Translations under genes and position numbers: made by a program
In this document: piece after piece, positions 6,000 to 6,899 of the stretch
How the letters are laid out: the number at the start of each line of letters is the position of its first letter
Position numbering within the stretch: the stretch's first letter is position 1
The notes under the pieces: generated by a model
The model's input: only the letters and a program-made list of their open reading frames with translations
What the model was told of the DNA's origin: nothing
The model's database searches: none
Assembly: GCA_965658615.1 (NCBI GenBank)
Contig: CBFHSX010000064.1
Location: 1 to 6,899 of the forward strand
Direction of reading: 5' to 3'
Length of the DNA: 6,899 nt
Source of the DNA: UBA8337 sp965658615
Lineage (GTDB): Bacteria > Pseudomonadota > Alphaproteobacteria > RS24

Positions 6000-6350
6000 A
6001 TGCTTCAAGCAACAGCCAAATTTATGACGCTATTCATGCTGACCGCGCCCGCAACGGCTTCGGACTCGTCTTTATTGGGTAGCAAGTTGACCTATAATGG
6101 TGCTGAAATGGGCGGCACGTCGGATGGCGTAATACCCGCTTTTAAGGGGGGCATCACGACGCCACCTGTTGGCTATAAGGCGGGCGGCGATCATATTGAC
6201 CCGTTTGCTGATGACAGGCCGCGATACACAATCACGGCGGCCAATGTCGATCATATCAAACTCGAGAACGGCCCGGCTGACCTCGATTTCTCGAAACTCA
6301 AAGAGGGTGACTTCAGGCCCTCCGCGCTACGTCGCAAAATAGGCCGTTAG
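6000..6350 (+). CDS. Truncated DUF1329-type secreted protein, probable gene remnant
   Basis: A 116-residue protein. Residues 1-20 form a plausible signal peptide with cleavage after ATA (18-20), so the product would be exported. Residues 25-85 match the start of DUF1329 outer-membrane-associated proteins: LGSKLTYNGAE, SDGVIPAFKGGI, GYKAGGDHIDPFADDRPRYTITAANVD. Full DUF1329 proteins are about 450 residues, but here the similarity fades after about residue 85-95 and the frame ends after a basic tail (FRPSALRRKIGR). The remaining three quarters of the domain is not in any frame downstream, because the methyltransferase begins 10 bases after the stop. An internal deletion is the simplest explanation; a short functional derivative is possible, since start, ribosome binding site and signal peptide look intact. 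The ATG at 6000 is chosen for the GGGAGAG about seven bases upstream; a GTG at 5979 and an ATG at 5985 are in frame but less likely. DUF1329 function is not firmly known. Confidence 0.65.
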   Translation: MLQATAKFMTLFMLTAPATASDSSLLGSKLTYNGAEMGGTSDGVIPAFKGGITTPPVGYKAGGDHIDPFADDRPRYTITAANVDHIKLENGPADLDFSKLKEGDFRPSALRRKIGR

Positions 6351-6360
6351 AGTAGGTTTT

Positions 6361-6894
6361 ATGCAGCTTCCCATCGATATTGATAGCGTTAAGGGCTTTC
6401 TTGACCCGCTTGAGGGCGCGGCGCTTTATGCGGCAGCCGAGGAAATGGCACCGCAAGGGCTGTGTGTTGAAATCGGCTCTTATTGCGGAAAATCCACAGT
6501 TATTCTCGGCACGGCGTGTCAAAAGGCAGGGGGTGTTTTATTGGCCATAGACCATCATCGCGGCTCGGAAGAAAACCAGCCGGGCGAGGCGTATTTTGAC
6601 CCTGATCTCGATGATGGCGAGGGCGGTATGTCCTCGCTTTTGCAATTTCGCGCCAATATCCGCCGGGCCGGTTTGGAGGATACGGTTATCCCCGCGCTCA
6701 GTCCGTCACAAATCGTCGCCCGCTTACCGATGGCGGCTCCGGCCCTTGTGTTTATCGATGGCGGCCATGCCATGTCTGCCGCGCTGGCTGATTATCGCAA
6801 TTGGGGCACACGCGTCATGCAAGGCGGCTTGCTGGCCATTCATGACGTCTTCCCCAATCCGGCCGATGGCGGTCGCCCCCCACCCGAAAATTAA
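6361..6894 (+). CDS. Class I SAM-dependent methyltransferase (Methyltransf_24-like), C-terminus probably lost
   Basis: A 177-residue Rossmann-fold protein. Motif I is VEIGSYCGKST (36-46), binding S-adenosylmethionine. The acidic end of the second strand is AIDHH (62-66), followed by GSEENQPGE. The later motifs LVFIDGGHAMSAALADYRNW (129-148) and GGLLAIHDVFPNP (155-167) are typical of Methyltransf_24/cephalosporin-hydroxylase-like enzymes, where the Asp and His positions near the active site often bind a metal. The substrate is unknown; neighbours of this family often act on sugars or secondary metabolites. The frame stops at 6894, just after GGRPP, whereas relatives usually continue for several tens of residues (GGRPPYEIY is a common continuation). 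The final 30 bases are homopolymer-rich (C6, A4, A6), so a sequence error or a real truncation at the window edge is suspected. The start lies 10 bases after the DUF1329 stop, with AGTAGG close upstream. Confidence 0.75.
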   Translation: MQLPIDIDSVKGFLDPLEGAALYAAAEEMAPQGLCVEIGSYCGKSTVILGTACQKAGGVLLAIDHHRGSEENQPGEAYFDPDLDDGEGGMSSLLQFRANIRRAGLEDTVIPALSPSQIVARLPMAAPALVFIDGGHAMSAALADYRNWGTRVMQGGLLAIHDVFPNPADGGRPPPEN

Positions 6895-6899
6895 AAAAT

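Overview
The window looks like chromosomal DNA of a moderately GC-rich Gram-negative bacterium, most likely an alphaproteobacterium. The reasons are a periplasmic PQQ/cytochrome dehydrogenase tail, a DUF1640 coiled-coil protein, a DUF1329-type secreted protein, and a -35 hexamer TTGACA paired with a CTAGCTT-like -10. The genus cannot be told from the sequence. I see no tRNA, rRNA, CRISPR array, insertion sequence or phage gene. Coding density is high and no gene-free stretch exceeds about 170 bases.

Left part (1-830): the C-terminal cytochrome c domain of a PQQ-dependent alcohol dehydrogenase enters from the left edge and ends at a strong intrinsic terminator (341-372). It is followed by a small gene with its own promoter, coding for a DUF1640-type coiled-coil protein with one C-terminal membrane anchor and a 33-bp in-frame tandem repeat.

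Centre left (834-2571, minus strand): three translationally coupled genes (ATGA and TAATG overlaps) behind one good promoter. They encode a compact four-helix MotA/ExbB/TolQ-like channel protein, a single-helix ExbD/MotB-like partner whose periplasmic part resembles a DUF2135/YfaP-type beta-sandwich rather than an ordinary ExbD domain, and a two-helix protein of unknown family. This is the most interesting part: a proton-channel-type motor cassette without TonB, Tol, flagellar or Zorya partners in view.

Centre right (2709-5925): a GPH-family (MelB-like) cation symporter on the plus strand converges on a 594-residue amidohydrolase related to N-acyl-D-amino-acid deacylases. The amidohydrolase keeps the HxH and Cys metal positions and the C-terminal Asp. 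It appears to lack the two histidines that complete the classical D-aminoacylase site. Uptake followed by hydrolysis of one substrate is possible but is only inferred from adjacency.

Right part (5926-6899): a 74-bp divergent region with two related palindromes precedes a short secreted protein that matches only the N-terminus of DUF1329 proteins and is probably a remnant. Ten bases after it comes a class I SAM-dependent methyltransferase that stops early in a homopolymer-rich stretch at the right edge of the window.
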